NCBI GenBank assembly: GCA_025667525.1
Contig: CM046876.1
Coordinates: 16,169,320-16,233,319, forward strand
Direction: 5' to 3'
Length of the DNA: 64,000 bases
From: Glebionis coronaria
Taxonomy: Eukaryota > Streptophyta > Magnoliopsida > Asterales > Asteraceae
A program made the position numbers and the translations under genes. Below the pieces are notes generated by a model. It did no database searches. It was not told the DNA's origin and saw nothing but the letters and a program-made list of their open reading frames with translations. Positions 1 to 11,403 of the stretch are shown here, one piece after another (the first letter of the stretch is position 1; every line of letters starts with the position of its first letter).

Positions 1-2164
1 AGTTGTTTATAAAACGCATGATTCTATTCAATCCGTAAGAATGCTAGCACATCCGTCGATGTTTAAGGGTCAAGCTAGCTTTGCAAGTCCTGAGTACCTT
101 GCCAAAGCTCAAGCTGCGAACCTGTGTCTTTATCTTGATGAGACTGAAAGGACTGATCTTGATTGCATGCCTGTTAGTGCCGATAGTGAAGAGACTTCCC
201 TTTGGGATGATGATAGTCGACATCTTGTCAATAAGGAGTTTGTAAAACCATAAAATTATGCTTATGAGAATAGTCTTTATGGTCTTTTCAACAAACAAAC
301 TCAGAAAACTCGTGAGGAAGTGTTTCTAGAATGCAAACAAAAGTGAATTCAATAGAAGAAAGCATTTGCCCCTAAGAAATCGAATGTTTACAAATACATA
401 AACTACCTCCCTCTAGATGAATCTAAAAGCAAGAGTAGGAAAACATTAGGTATTCTTAAACACCACATAGATAATGTTAAATCTATTGTTGAAAGAGATT
501 GGGCAAAACATGAAAATGCTAAGTGGCAACGTCCGATTCCTCAATATATTACCTTGCTTGTGAAAGAACTCTTAATTCCAAACACGGCGTTGATTAAAGA
601 AACTGTTCTTCAACTTGAGGAGTTCATTCAGACTGAAATGTATGATGATTTAAAATATGTTAAATCTCTTGAGAAACACATTGATGATCTTCAAATGGAG
701 AAGTCTGATTTTTCAGATGAATATGATTTACTCTTGCAACAATGCGTTTCTAACGATCTTATGTGTGCTTATTTTACATCTTGTGCTGATATTGATGAAT
801 ATTCTGATGTTGCATACAAATATCTTGATAAGATCAAAGAATGTGAACGTCTTGAAATTAAGCTTTCGAAACGTAAAGAAAATGTTGATAAAAAGGCTTT
901 TGAGTTACTTCAACACAAAACTGATTTCCTTCAAAAACATTTTCATTCTCTTGAACTTGCTTTGCAAAAAGACGTTGGTAGTTTTCCACATGATAATAAA
1001 TTGCAAGAAAAACTTTCCCAAACGTTTCGAGAAATGAATGAACAGAATTTGGAAATTAAAGGGTTGAAAGCTAAGTTACAAGACAGGGACAGAGCGATAG
1101 CAAAGTTGCAGAAACTCGTTGCTAAAATGGGTGGGAAAGTTGTGGAACCTAGCATTAAGAAACCTGTTGTTAGACAACCCAATGCCTCTAAAGTGAATAG
1201 ATCCTCTATCTTGGGAAAACCATCTGCTTTATCAAATTCCTCGTTTGCAAAACCTGTGTTTGCCCCCAAGATGGATGGAAAGGAAAGGTTACCACAGAAT
1301 CAACCCATAAGGAATACTATAGCACCAAGCGTTAAGCACAATAATGTGATTAAACCAGGGATGTATAGAATGCCAACTAAGCCCACAAACAAAGTTACTC
1401 AATCGCCTCAGACTTATAGAAACACTAATATTCGTGTGTCTTCTACTACAGGAATAGTTTCCACTACTAGTGTTAGCCGGCCTCAGCTTAAGCGCACTCA
1501 AGTGAATGATACGGTCTGGAAACACAAGAATCAAGGGAAGATGAAGGAAGTAGAAGAACACCCTAAGAATTTGAATGTTTTTAAGAATAAAAAGTCTGTT
1601 ATCGCATGTAATGACGATTTGAATGCTGTGAATGATTTGAATGCTATGAATGTGAAATTTTTTTGTGTCAAATGTGGAAAGTGTGCTAATGCTAATCATT
1701 CTATGTGTGCTATGAATAAAGTCACAGGCGTAGATACTAGAACTAAGAAGCAAGTTGCAATGCCTATTAGAGTTAGTAAACCTAAACACAAAGTGAACCA
1801 TTCTGGAGCAACCCCCACTAAGAAAAGTAATGCATCAGACTCCACCACTAAGAACCCTAGAAGCAAAATTAAGGAATTATATGAGTCTGCTAGCAAGTCT
1901 TGGAAATGGTGGTTTGCTAATCAATGTCCTCCAGGATATAAATGGATGCCGAAAGCTAGGACAAAAAATGTGAAAATGAGTGTTAGTTTGCCTTTAAATG
2001 TTGATAAGGACACTAATGATTCTACTATCACAACTACTATGGTATCCAATTTAGCAAATGCTCCATCGTGTTCTAACTCTTCTGCAGGTGATACAAATAA
2101 TTCTCTTCATACTGGACTCCGGATGCACGAAGCACATGACAGGGAATCTCAAGCTTCTAATTAA
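1..2164 (+). pseudogene. copia-1 gag polyprotein, C-terminal part, broken
   Basis: This is the downstream part of a Ty1/copia Gag polyprotein; the window opens inside it. One frame runs from base 41 with in-frame stops at 251-253 and again near 340-355, then stays open from 554 to 2164. The long Lys/Glu/Leu-rich stretch at about 554-1130 looks like coiled coil. A basic, Pro/Ser-rich segment follows, then a Cys/His cluster (CVKCGKC then NHSMC, about 1665-1715) and a Trp-rich segment (SWKWWFANQ). Copia-4 has the same order of parts on the other strand, so the two belong to one family. The last ~110 nt overlap the protease frame in +1. The stops make this copy non-functional. Family assignment is firm; the structural role of the coiled coil in particle assembly is inferred. 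Confidence 0.8.
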
Positions 2165-2315
2165 CTTCGTGGAGAAGTTCCTGGGTACGGTCCGATTCGG
2201 AAATGATCAATTTGCACCGATCCTAGGATATGGAGATTTTGTTCAGGGGAATATTACAATCAAAAGGGTATACTACGTCGAAGGGCTCAATCACAATCTT
2301 TTCTCGGTTGGTCAA
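2055..2315 (+). pseudogene. copia-1 protease start, cut by gypsy-R insertion
   Basis: This is the start of the copia aspartic protease, which cleaves the polyprotein. The active-site motif DSGCTKHMTG is followed by a protease body nearly identical to that of copia-4. The frame opens at 2055 after a stop at 2052-2054, has an ATG at 2058, and is +1 relative to gag. It breaks after LFSVGQ, where gypsy-R begins (TGTAAC at 2316). The rest of this pol gene is not in the window. Confidence 0.85.
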
Positions 2316-4286
2316 TGTAACACGCCCAATTTCGGTCATAGCAGCGGAAGGGTCCTTGGGTGTTACTATCATGGTTCAATTTCATAATCATAGAAAACGG
2401 CTCAAATAAGTCGTTTTAGTATACATCCATTCATTTTCATTCAATACAAGTACAATTTCATACACGGTCCCAGATAACTTCAAGTTTACAAAACCTAGTA
2501 AATGGTAAAAATTATTTGAATGGATATAATTTTTAAAAGCGGGCCAAAACATTTCAAATAAGCAAGCTTCACGAAACCGCCTTCCTCGAGTGCCTTCCCA
2601 ATGGACCTGAGATAAAACATGTTAAAAAGTCAGCAAAATTTGCCGAGTGAATCTATAGAGTTTAATTTAAGAAAAAAGAGAACACAAGTATTCAAAATAA
2701 CCTTCCATGGTTAATAATTTATCAAAGACAATTATGTTGTACATACATAATTATCGTGTCATTACATAAGTCTCGTGACATTGAACGTTAACATATATTA
2801 ATTCAGCCCAACACACCTAGCCAAGTACGTATATTTCTCTTATACAATGCATCCGATGTTTCATTACTAGTGCATCACAACACCACGCGATAGCTAGTCG
2901 CGACCGGACTAGTCGTCACCCCGATTGATCTATCCATAGCATTAGCGTTACTTCGATTAACAATTCACGATTCATGGGTCTTTTAAGGCTAAACAAACTT
3001 ATGTAATAACTTTCATCTAAACATACAATTGGGTTTCTTGTGTTATGTTTTTAAAACAAAGAGGGTTTACCACAACTTCTCGTCGCGCCCTTCATTTATA
3101 ATAAATGCTTTTCCAATAAGTAGGGTTTCCACAACTTCTCGTTGTACCCTTTATTTTAATAAAACAAGCATGTTATCCCCCTCGCGGGTTTCTAAAACAA
3201 TTAAAGAATTTAAAAGCGAGGCTATAGACTCACCTTAGCCAATAGTGGTAATAAGACGATCGCCGACGATTAGTGATGCTCGTTTGAACACGAAAACCGC
3301 AACCTACAAAATAAGGCATGTTCGTTAATAATCGACTTAAGTATAAATCATACTTAAATAATATAAAAATCAAAATTACAAAACCAAGACAATCCGAAAA
3401 TTTTAATAATACAAGTGTTATTACTATACCCTTTTATTCAACACTATTCTTTTAAACACTTGCACTCTCGATATTGACCCGTCTTAAGACGCCAAGTCAA
3501 CGCAAGTCAAATTATCCTTTTACTTCTCTCGGACCAGTAACTAATTCATTTATATAATGACTTAACACTTGAGTAAATCACCATGTCAAATGGCGAATAC
3601 TCAACTCACGCCACATAATTATTGAACTACGTGTCCAAAATACCAATCAGCATGTACACTCCCAATGTACACACCAATCTACCCTATCTACACTTGTCCG
3701 ATTTCGATGAAACTTGGTCACAAACTCACACATAATATGGATAAGACTCAGTTTAAGTTTCATTCAATAATATTACTTCTAAGGCCTTCTGCCCGACACA
3801 TCTTTGTGTTATAAAAACCGGACAGTTTTACGCCTTTGACTTGTAAAATCATTTTGACATATATAAACAACTCCATTTATAAAACCGACACTCGGGTTTG
3901 AAAATAGACTCATGACCTGAGATTTAGACATTAACATCAGTCTTTGAACATTTTTAAAACTCATTCTATAGCCCCGAGATTCGATCCAAATATCGACAAC
4001 AATTTTCGGATTGTGCCGATACTCGTCTCCCGGTACACGAATACTAAAATTGTTGTAACTTCGCACTCGTTTGGAGTTGGAAGTCCTACTTTATATCAAA
4101 TCGAAGCTAACGAAATTCTCTACAACTATATCTATTTAGTTAAACAATAATCATACAGTAAGTTACCCAAAAATGGCCTTGAACTCACTGCCTAAAAATA
4201 CATGTTTAAAAATCATACTAAAACAATTTTCCAACACATTTTTCCTAATTCTATACTCCTAATATCACCCTAATATCATTATAATC
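2316..4286 (-). repeat. gypsy-R 3' LTR, distal piece (interrupted)
   Basis: This is a direct repeat of 41529-43500, with about 3% difference in the part I compared. It starts TGTAAC next to GTCAA (2311-2315), the probable left target duplication. The LTR is split at 4286 by SIRE-outer and resumes at 23237, ending at 24160, for a total of about 2.9 kb. No coding potential was recognised; short open frames here are chance. The orientation comes from the primer-binding site at 41514-41525 and the - strand RT remnants. Confidence 0.85.
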
Positions 4287-5895
4287 TGTAGAAACTAGAA
4301 GGGGGGGGGGGGGGGGTTGAATAGTTTCTCTTCGATTGGTGAACAAATTAAAATTACTTTCAATTTGGTTTGTATCAAAACTATCTTTTACTTGAGGCTA
4401 AGTTGCATAATGATTAGGTTCAATTCAAAATGCACTAGCAAAGATAATAGGTAAGTATAATGATATTGAAATAAGTAAAGAGTAAGGAAGGAAACAACCT
4501 AGTGGGGAGACACCAAGATTTATAGTGGTTCGACAACGAGGCTCTATCCTCGTTTCTACTCCACTCCTCGAGTACACCTACTCGAGATTTTTAGTATATC
4601 CACAAGCTCCCTTATCGGCGGAGAAAACCTTACATCGTTGCTTACATTATTTTCTGACACTAAGCTAAATGTCGAGACCTAATCTTTAGCTAGGACCAAT
4701 CTACACAACGTTGCCTACTTCACAATTTAACGACACAGGGCTAGATGTCGAGTTCTAATCTCAAGGTAGAACCAATCTTCACGACGTTGCCTACTTCACC
4801 ATTTTACGACACAAGGCTAGATGTCGAGTTCTAATCCAAAGCTAGAACCAATCTTCACGACTCTTCACTTTTCACTTTGAAGCTAAGTGAGAACTTCACA
4901 CAACACAACTACTAATCACTTTCAAGTTTAGTGAGAACTCACAAGACACAACCACATCACTTTATACTTTAGTGAGAACTACTAATCAAATCTATTACAA
5001 CTCAACTAGACTTATCCAAGTACACACATGTAGCTTGGATTTACACAACACAAATCCAAGCAAACACATATGCAATGGATGTACACAACAAATCCAAGTA
5101 TCCACAAATAACTTAGATGAACACAACTAGTCCAAGTATTCATAAATACAATGGATTGACCTAAAACAAAAAGGGTATCATGATGATATGACTAGCTCAT
5201 AGATTTATCTTTATCACAACACTAGTGAGTGAGCGATCTTCTCATTGGACAAGGTAAATGTGGGGATCAAGTGGATAATCATATGTAAACATCCTTAACA
5301 CTTTAAGTGATCATTTACTAATGATTATGCTATAGAAAATAGAAAGGGGGCTGAGAAAAACGTCCAAGAGGCTTGTTGGAAAATGAGATTTGACCCACTA
5401 TTTAAAGGAGACAAAGTATAACGGATATATAACGGCTATCTGGGCGCAGTACCTTATCTAGCCCGGCGGTTCCATATCGCTAAAGAACCGCGTAGCTACT
5501 TAAGGTACCGACACTAGAGTACGCTCCGTTTTTTGTCTTTTAGTGGGGTAGGAATATCTGAGGTATTTGAAGCCTTCAAAGGATATTATAATAGCATATG
5601 GAATATGCCATTTTCAAATTTTCATTTTCCATTTTAATAAAACATTTTCTAAAAAAGAAAGTTTATTAAAAAGTATTTTGTCATATTAACAAAAGTGAGT
5701 TTTCAGGATAATCATTTTGATGATCACTAAGTATGATTAAGAAAGGTTAGTGATATGATTATTACCTTGATGATAGTGTTAGTTAAATAATTCGTTTTGT
5801 GCTTTACACTAAATGTGTTGTATAGTTTGTTGTGATCAAAACTAAGAAAGATTAGTTAACACTAATAATGTTTTTAGGCATCACTTGCATTAACA
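4287..5895 (-). repeat. SIRE-outer 3' LTR
   Basis: 1609 bp, against 1585 bp for the 5' LTR, and about 3% different by eye. It contains three tandem units of roughly 77 bp with the core TAGATGTCGAG at 4660-4865, a compound palindrome at 5440-5517, and a TATA-like TTTAAATAG on - at 5399-5406. A run of about 18 G starting near 4300 is only 7-8 G in the other LTR and may be a sequencing or slippage effect. Confidence 0.88.
5440..5517. promoter_or_regulatory. Compound palindrome 1 (SIRE-outer 3' LTR)
   Basis: Half-sites GCAGTACCTTAT, GCGGTTCCATAT, then AAGAACCGC and TAAGGTACCG are arranged as two nested inverted pairs. It lies 33 bp upstream of the TATA-like box of this LTR (- strand). It differs from its 5' LTR counterpart at several bases. 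Confidence 0.75.
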
Positions 5896-6439
5896 ATCTC
5901 CCTTTTTTTGATTACGACAAACGATAAACTCATTTACATAGAAACACAAAATAACGAATTCTTAACGAGTTTATCACTATCATTTATCCCCCTTTGTCGT
6001 AGCAAAAAGGTTAGCACAAGTCTTTGAAGAACATCGAACTTTGCTAGTAGCTCCCCCTTGGTGGTTGCTCCCCCTTGCTTGGGGCACCAAGTATATGAGC
6101 TAAGGTGACATGCTACACAAAGGTTAGTAGAAAGGAAAGAAATACCAATGTATATATGATCACTACCTACTAAGTAACTTGAGAGGGATAGAGAGAAGAA
6201 ATCTCAAAATAGAAGCAAGTATTTTGCTAAGTTTGTCCAAAAAGGTAATTGACAAAATCAAACTTCAATCCAATGAAGATGATAAGCTTGTCAACGGGTT
6301 AAAGTTTAGAATTGATGGAATCACCCATAAGCAATTGTAAAAATTAACCATGATCAACTCAAAATAGAACTAAACAAATAACACACAAACAACACAAAGG
6401 TTACATAAAAGAAAAGACATAACAAGGTAGATAGTCATA
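5896..6439 (-). other. SIRE-outer 3' untranslated region with polypurine tract
   Basis: The polypurine tract, rc AAAAAAAGGGAGAT, abuts the 3' LTR at 5897-5911. Two more purine tracts (rc AAGGGGGAG) lie at about 6050-6080, in a segment similar to 14235-14290 of SIRE-inner. No coding potential was recognised. The stretch is interrupted at 6440 by SIRE-inner. Confidence 0.75.
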
Positions 6440-6844
6440 CACACTGTTAATGCAATAATGACTAAAAACGTTACTTGCATTTTTCGGTCTCGCTTAGTTT
6501 TGATTACGATAATATGTAAAAACAAGCATTTAGGAAAACAACGAAAAACGAATTCTTGAGTTCAAGTATTTTTCATTTTACCCATTTTCACTTAAGGTAT
6601 GGATAAACAAGTACTGACCTTAATCAAGTGATCAAGTGATTTAATCTTTTCTTAAAACTCACTTTTTATTAAAAGTAACAAGTTTTTATTAAACTTTATT
6701 TTTAAGAAAATGTTTTATTAAATTAATTATTTGAAATTTGAAAATAGCATATTCTTATAGCTGTTAAGAATATCCTTTCAGGATATTTTTATACCCAAAT
6801 AAGACCTCCACCACTAAAGGACAAAAAGGAGCGGAGTCTAGTCC

Positions 6845-6914
6845 GGCGGTACCTTAGCGCCTAGGCGGTACCTTATCGATAAGGTACCGCGGGCTGTGAT
6901 ATGGTACCGCGGGC
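6845..6914. promoter_or_regulatory. Compound palindrome 2 (SIRE-inner 5' LTR)
   Basis: This is the clearest copy. A perfect inner palindrome of half-sites GCGGTACCTTAT / ATAAGGTACCGC around CGAT is flanked by a second, outer pair (GCGGTACCTTAG ... TATGGTACCGC). Its right end is 26 bp upstream of the TTTAAATA box. Confidence 0.85.
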
Positions 6915-6940
6915 AGATATAGCCGTTGGCTCCTTTGTCC

Positions 6941-6948
6941 TTTAAATA
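6941..6948 (+). promoter_or_regulatory. TATA-like box of SIRE-inner 5' LTR
   Basis: TTTAAATA lies just downstream of the palindrome; the same box recurs in the other SIRE-type LTRs at about the same distance. It is probably the LTR promoter, by position only. Confidence 0.5.
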
Positions 6949-7774
6949 CTTGGCCATTCTCAGCTTTTCACCTCACCTCTTTTGCACATTCATTTCCAGA
7001 TTCAAACCCCTTCTTTAATCACTCAAATCTTTGATCATTTGTTTGATTATTACTTGTTTAAGAAGTGAATCTTGTTCTTCCATCTCTTCCTCTCCAAGTG
7101 CAAAGAGAAGAACACTATCCTAGTGAAGTGTTGAGTCCACCACCAAAGATCTATTGAAGATCAATTTTTATATTCTTGTAGTTGTGTCATAGTTGTGAAG
7201 ATCGAAGTAGTTGTGTCTATTTGGAAGTTGTGTATGTACTAAGTATAGTTGTGTAGATTGGTCCTGGCTACGATTAGGGCTCGACTTTTAGCTTAGAGTC
7301 GGAAATTGGTTAAGCGACGTGTACGGTTTTCTCCACCATAAGGAGCTTGTTGTGTAGTGAACTCTCGAGTAAGGAGTACTCGAGGAGTGGAGTAGGAACA
7401 AGGAGTGAGCTTCGTTGCCGAACCACTATAAATCCTTGGTGTTCGGTTTGATCTTTCTTTACCCTTAACTCTTTACATTCCTTATTACTTTTTGCATATA
7501 CATGTGTTAATATTAGATTAGCTACACTATCATTCTTTATTCTTTGTGGATATATTTTTGTTAGTATTAGTTTAGCTATACTATCATTCTTTATTCATTG
7601 TGGATATATTTTTGTTAGTATTAGTTTAGCTACACTATCATTGTTCATATTTGTGAATAAGAAGATTTCACATATTTCCTCAAGCCTAAGTTTTTGAAAA
7701 AGGATTTTTGGAAATCATTTTTTAACAAGTAAATTTTAAGAAACTATTCAACCCCTCCTTCTAGTTTCTACAAT

Positions 7775-7786
7775 TGGTATCAGAGC
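7775..7786 (+). other. SIRE-inner primer-binding site (initiator Met tRNA)
   Basis: TGGTATCAGAGC, two bases after the 5' LTR, complements the 3' end of plant initiator Met tRNA, the usual copia primer. Confidence 0.95.
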
Positions 7787-7839
7787 GGGTTGCTCAAGAA
7801 TTTTTAAAGTATATTGTATTTTAAAACTTGAATCGATCT

Positions 7840-9303
7840 ATGGATTCCAACAAGTACCTAGAAGGGCAATCTATGCAAAGACCACCACTTTTTGAAACCG
7901 ATAGTTTTATTTATTGGAAAAATAGATTTGAAACTTATGTGAAATCAAAAGATTTAGATCTTTGGCATGTTATTACCAATGGTGATTTTTTACCCTTTCA
8001 ATTTAATGAAGTTTCTAAAACAAAAGAACTAGTCACTTTTGACAAAGCAAATGATGATACTAAAAAGAAACTTTCAAAAAATAATGAGGCTAAAATGATG
8101 ATTTATAATGCTTTGCCTAAGAAAGAGTATGAAAGAATTTTTATGTGTGAAACCGCTAAAGATATTTGGAACACTCTTTTAGTAACCCACCAAGGTAATA
8201 GCCAAGTCAAAGAAAGTAAAATCGACCTTCTTGTCCAACAATATGAACAATTTGTCATCTTAGAAGATGAAACTATTGATAGTGCATTTGCTAGGTTTAA
8301 CACCATTATTACTAGTCTAAAAGCACTTGATGAAGGTTTTTCTAGCAAGAACAATGTTAGGAATCTTCTAAGGGCCTTACATCCAAAGTGGAGAGCAAAA
8401 GTCACGGCTATTGAAGAGTCGAAAGATCTCTCAACTTTATCACTCGATGAACTCATAGGAAACTTGAAGGTTCATGAGATGATAATTTTGAAGGACTCGG
8501 AATTAGTAAAAACCAAGAGTGAAAGGAAATCTCTTGCACTTAAAGCCAAGAAGGCACAAAGTGACCATGACAGTTCCTCGGAAAGTGATGACGAGGAGTA
8601 TGCATTGGCGGTGAGAGATTTCAAGAAGTTCTTCAAGAGACGAGGTCAACACGTTAGGCAACCAAACTATGACAAGAAACCATTGTCAAAGAATCGGTTT
8701 GTCAAGAACGAAAAAGGTGATAGGAGTTGCTTTAGATGTGGTGATCCAAATCACTTCATTGGTGATTGTCCAAAGCCCGCTCGTGATAAGAACCACATGG
8801 CATTCGTTAGTGGCGCTTGGAGCGATAGCGGTGAAGATGATGATGACAACCCCAAAGAGGAGAAATGTCTTATGGCTCACACTTCTAAAGAGGTACATTC
8901 CGAAACCGAATATTATAGCAATGATAGTTCTACTTTAGATGATATTGAATTTGAAGGCAAATATGATAGCTTACACAAACTTAGTCTTAAATTCATAGAA
9001 AAGAATAAGACCTTAAAATCAACCAAAACTAAGCTTGAAAATGAGATTAATGAACTTAGGGAGAAATTGGCTATACTTGAGAAAAACAAAGAGGTTGATT
9101 TAGGTTGCTTAAGTTGTGAGAAACTTAGATTAGAGAATGATGATCTCAAGAGCACCTCCATTAAATTGGAAAAGTTCATGAAAGGTACTAGTGCTCTTGA
9201 TGATATGTTAAATAAACAAGTTCATTCTAAGGAAAAACTTGGTCTAGGTTTTAACCCAAATGAAGCCTCAACTAGTGAACCAAAACAAGTCAGGTTTTCA
9301 TAG
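7840..9303 (+). CDS. SIRE-inner Gag (UBN2-like) with CCHC zinc knuckle
   Basis: Gag forms the particle and packages the RNA. I chose the ATG at 7840 (MDSNKYLEG) over the in-frame TTG at 7828. The N-terminal ~220 residues look like the retrotransposon Gag domain of the UBN2 group ([16 protein letters not shown], then [16 protein letters not shown]). A CCHC knuckle, [14 protein letters not shown], is near residue 300. A Lys/Glu/Leu-rich coiled coil follows at about residues 370-450. The frame ends in TAG at 9301-9303, but the same frame stays open to 9876 beyond it. The gag product either ends here or once ran on into the basic tail. Confidence 0.9.
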   Translation: MDSNKYLEGQSMQRPPLFETDSFIYWKNRFETYVKSKDLDLWHVITNGDFLPFQFNEVSKTKELVTFDKANDDTKKKLSKNNEAKMMIYNALPKKEYERIFMCETAKDIWNTLLVTHQGNSQVKESKIDLLVQQYEQFVILEDETIDSAFARFNTIITSLKALDEGFSSKNNVRNLLRALHPKWRAKVTAIEESKDLSTLSLDELIGNLKVHEMIILKDSELVKTKSERKSLALKAKKAQSDHDSSSESDDEEYALAVRDFKKFFKRRGQHVRQPNYDKKPLSKNRFVKNEKGDRSCFRCGDPNHFIGDCPKPARDKNHMAFVSGAWSDSGEDDDDNPKEEKCLMAHTSKEVHSETEYYSNDSSTLDDIEFEGKYDSLHKLSLKFIEKNKTLKSTKTKLENEINELREKLAILEKNKEVDLGCLSCEKLRLENDDLKSTSIKLEKFMKGTSALDDMLNKQVHSKEKLGLGFNPNEASTSEPKQVRFS

Positions 9304-9876
9304 AAAACATCTTCTGGACGCGGTTCCACATCTTATGGCGCGGTTCCTTATCGCTATGGAACCGCGGCCATAGATAAGGTACCGCGACCAGAAGTTGAAT
9401 TTTGTGAAAATTCTGAACTTTCTGAAAAATCTAAGTTAAATGAAAAACCAAAGCATCTTACTGTTAATAAGGTTCAATTACCCATACTTGACGACAATAC
9501 TATTAGTAAGTTCTATAAGCCGTCAAGTAAACCTCTCATGGGAAATAGAAGTTTATCTAGATTATCTTCTACTCCACCTAGAGTACGGAATGAGTCTAAG
9601 CCTAGAAGTAGAACGACAACGCCTACAAGTGATAATCAAAAGAACTCTCGAACTAGAAGTAAAACTCCAACACCTAGAAAGAATAATAACTCTAAACCTA
9701 GATCAAACACACCTAGGAGAAGTAATGAACAACAAAATGGTTACATGAATTACTACCCTCCTCCATTTTGTTCTCCATGGGGAATCCCCACCTCATTCAT
9801 TCATCCCAACCAAATGCAAGGGATGTTTGGAACTAACAATTTTGGACCCATGAGATATTGGGGACCAAATGTTTGA
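9304..9876 (+). pseudogene. SIRE-inner Gag basic tail beyond TAG
   Basis: This continues the gag frame after a single TAG. The first ~30 codons read through compound palindrome 3. Then comes a Ser/Thr/Arg/Pro-rich basic stretch (RSNTPRRSNEQQNG) and a Pro/Gly/Tyr-rich end, stopping at 9874-9876. Such disordered tails before the protease are usual in SIRE-type Gag. Whether TAG is a point mutation or is read through cannot be told from one copy. The first ATG in this part is at 9538. Confidence 0.6.
9312..9393. repeat. Compound palindrome 3, inside the gag tail frame
   Basis: Outer arms TTCTGG / CCAGAA enclose the half-sites GCGGTTCC, GCGGTTCCTTAT, TATGGAACCGC and ATAAGGTACCGC. Unlike the LTR copies it lies in the open gag frame, nine bases after the TAG stop. 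Its length of 82 bp is not a multiple of three. Confidence 0.75.
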
Positions 9877-9896
9877 TCTTGTGTATTGTTACCTAG

Positions 9897-10298
9897 ATAT
9901 GCTTGGGAATTGATTTGGAGCCCGATGAGTGGATTAAGGATAGTGGATGTTCTAAACACATGACGGGTAATCGAAGTTTGTTCTCACATTACAAAGCATA
10001 TGATGGAGGTAACGTCACATTCGCTACTAGTCTACGTGGTAATATCATTGGCAAAGGTACGGTTTCTCTTGACTCCATGACCATTGAAAATGTTGAGCAC
10101 GTAGATAACTTAGGTTTTAACCCTTTAAGTATAGGTCAAATTTGTGATAATAAGTGTAAGGTTATCTTTTCGGAACATGACAGTGAAATCGTAAAAGATG
10201 GAAAAGTCATTGGAAAAGGTATTAGAAAGCATGGGCTTTATGTCATGAAGGTTAATAAGAAGTTAAAAAGACAACATACGTCTTGCGACTATAGATGA
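9897..10298 (+). pseudogene. SIRE-inner protease (pol part 1)
   Basis: The aspartic protease has the active site DSGCSKHMTG near residue 15 of the frame (WIKDSGCSKHM). The frame opens after TAG at 9894 and ends at 10296-10298; the next pol piece resumes in another frame. The second half carries the spacer before the integrase zinc finger. A frameshift near 10275-10300 separates it from the integrase. Confidence 0.85.
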
Positions 10299-10299
10299 T

Positions 10300-11403
10300 A
10301 GTTCTACTCTTTGGCATAGGAGATTAGGTCACGCTAATATGCGTTTAATTCAATCTTTAGTCCCTAAGGAGTTGGTAAGACACCTCCCCAAGATTAAGTT
10401 TGATAGTCACTTTTGTGATGCTTGCAAAGTTGGAAAGCAAGTTCACTCAAGTCACAAAGCCAAGATTTTGGTTTCGACCTCTCGGTGCTTAGAGCTCCTA
10501 CATATGGATCTCTTTGGACCTTCCGCCATACGGAGTTATGGAGGTAACCTTTATACCCTAGTTATAGTTGACGACTATTCTAGATTCACTTGGACTAGAT
10601 TTTTGGCATCTAAGAATGAAGCTTTCGATCACTTCGAAATCTTTAGTCGGAGAATTCAAAATCAACTAGGATGTTCAATTGTTTCTATTAGGACGGATCA
10701 TGGTAGGGAATTTGATAATGAAGTGCAATTTGGTGCCTTTTGTGAAGCTCATGGTATTACCCATAACTTCTCGGCTCCTCGCACTCCACAATCAAATGGG
10801 GCAGTTGAAAGGAAGAATAGGACTCTCCAAGAGATGAGTAGGACGATGTTAAACGAGCATTCTTTGCCTCAAAAGTTTTGGTGCAATGCTGTAGATACAT
10901 CGACTTATATTCTCAATCGAATTCTTATTCGACCTTTTCTAGGAAAGACCCCCTATGAGATTCTTAAAGGTAAGAAACCCTCATTAGAATACTTTAGGGT
11001 GTTTGGAAGCAAGTGCTTTATCCTCAACACCAAAGACTACCTTACCAAGTTTGACCCAAAGTCTTACGAAGGTATCCTTTTAGGTTATTCCCAAACTAGT
11101 AAGGCCTACATAGTCCTAAATAGAACCTCAGGGGTTATTGAAGAATCTCTCAACGTAACCTTTGATGAAACCCCTCCTTCACCCAAGACACCACCATTGG
11201 TTGATGATGACTTGAATGAATTAGAAGTAGTTAAAGCCAAAGAGGTTAGAAAAATAGGAGTTGAAGACCTTAGTGTTGAAAAGGAAGTAAACATTAAGGA
11301 ATCTAGGGATCATACTCTCAATAATGTCATTGGTGACTTAAATCAAAGGACCCTAAGATCTCAAGTCCAAAACCAAAGCAACTTCTTTGTTTTGTCTCCT
11401 TGA
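10300..11403 (+). pseudogene. SIRE-inner integrase (pol part 2)
   Basis: The integrase joins the cDNA to the target. The zinc-binding start (LWHRRLGHANM, then CDACKVGKQ) precedes the catalytic core. The D, D and E positions are visible in LLHMDLFGPS, IRTDHGREFDNE and TPQSNGAVERKNRTLQ. The C-terminal part continues to the connection region before RT (SYEGILLGYSQTSKAY, then TPPSPKTPP). It ends in TGA at 11401-11403, where a one-base change puts RT in another frame. Confidence 0.88.

Larger units (their letters stand above)
6445..7772 (+). repeat. SIRE-inner 5' LTR
   Basis: 1328 bp, TGTTAATG...TCTACA. It holds compound palindrome 2 (6845-6914), a TATA-like TTTAAATA at 6941-6948, and a tandem repeat of about 55 bp (core TTGTTAGTATTAGTTTAGCT) spanning roughly 7505-7650. 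Confidence 0.93.

Noticed and set aside
3029..3238. Small frame repeated at 42250-42540
   Set aside because: It occurs in both gypsy-R LTRs because the LTR is duplicated; it reads opposite to the element and has no domain.
4300..4317. Long G run in the SIRE-outer 3' LTR
   Set aside because: The matching place in the other LTR has 7-8 G. Polymerase slippage or a read error explains it; no function is claimed.
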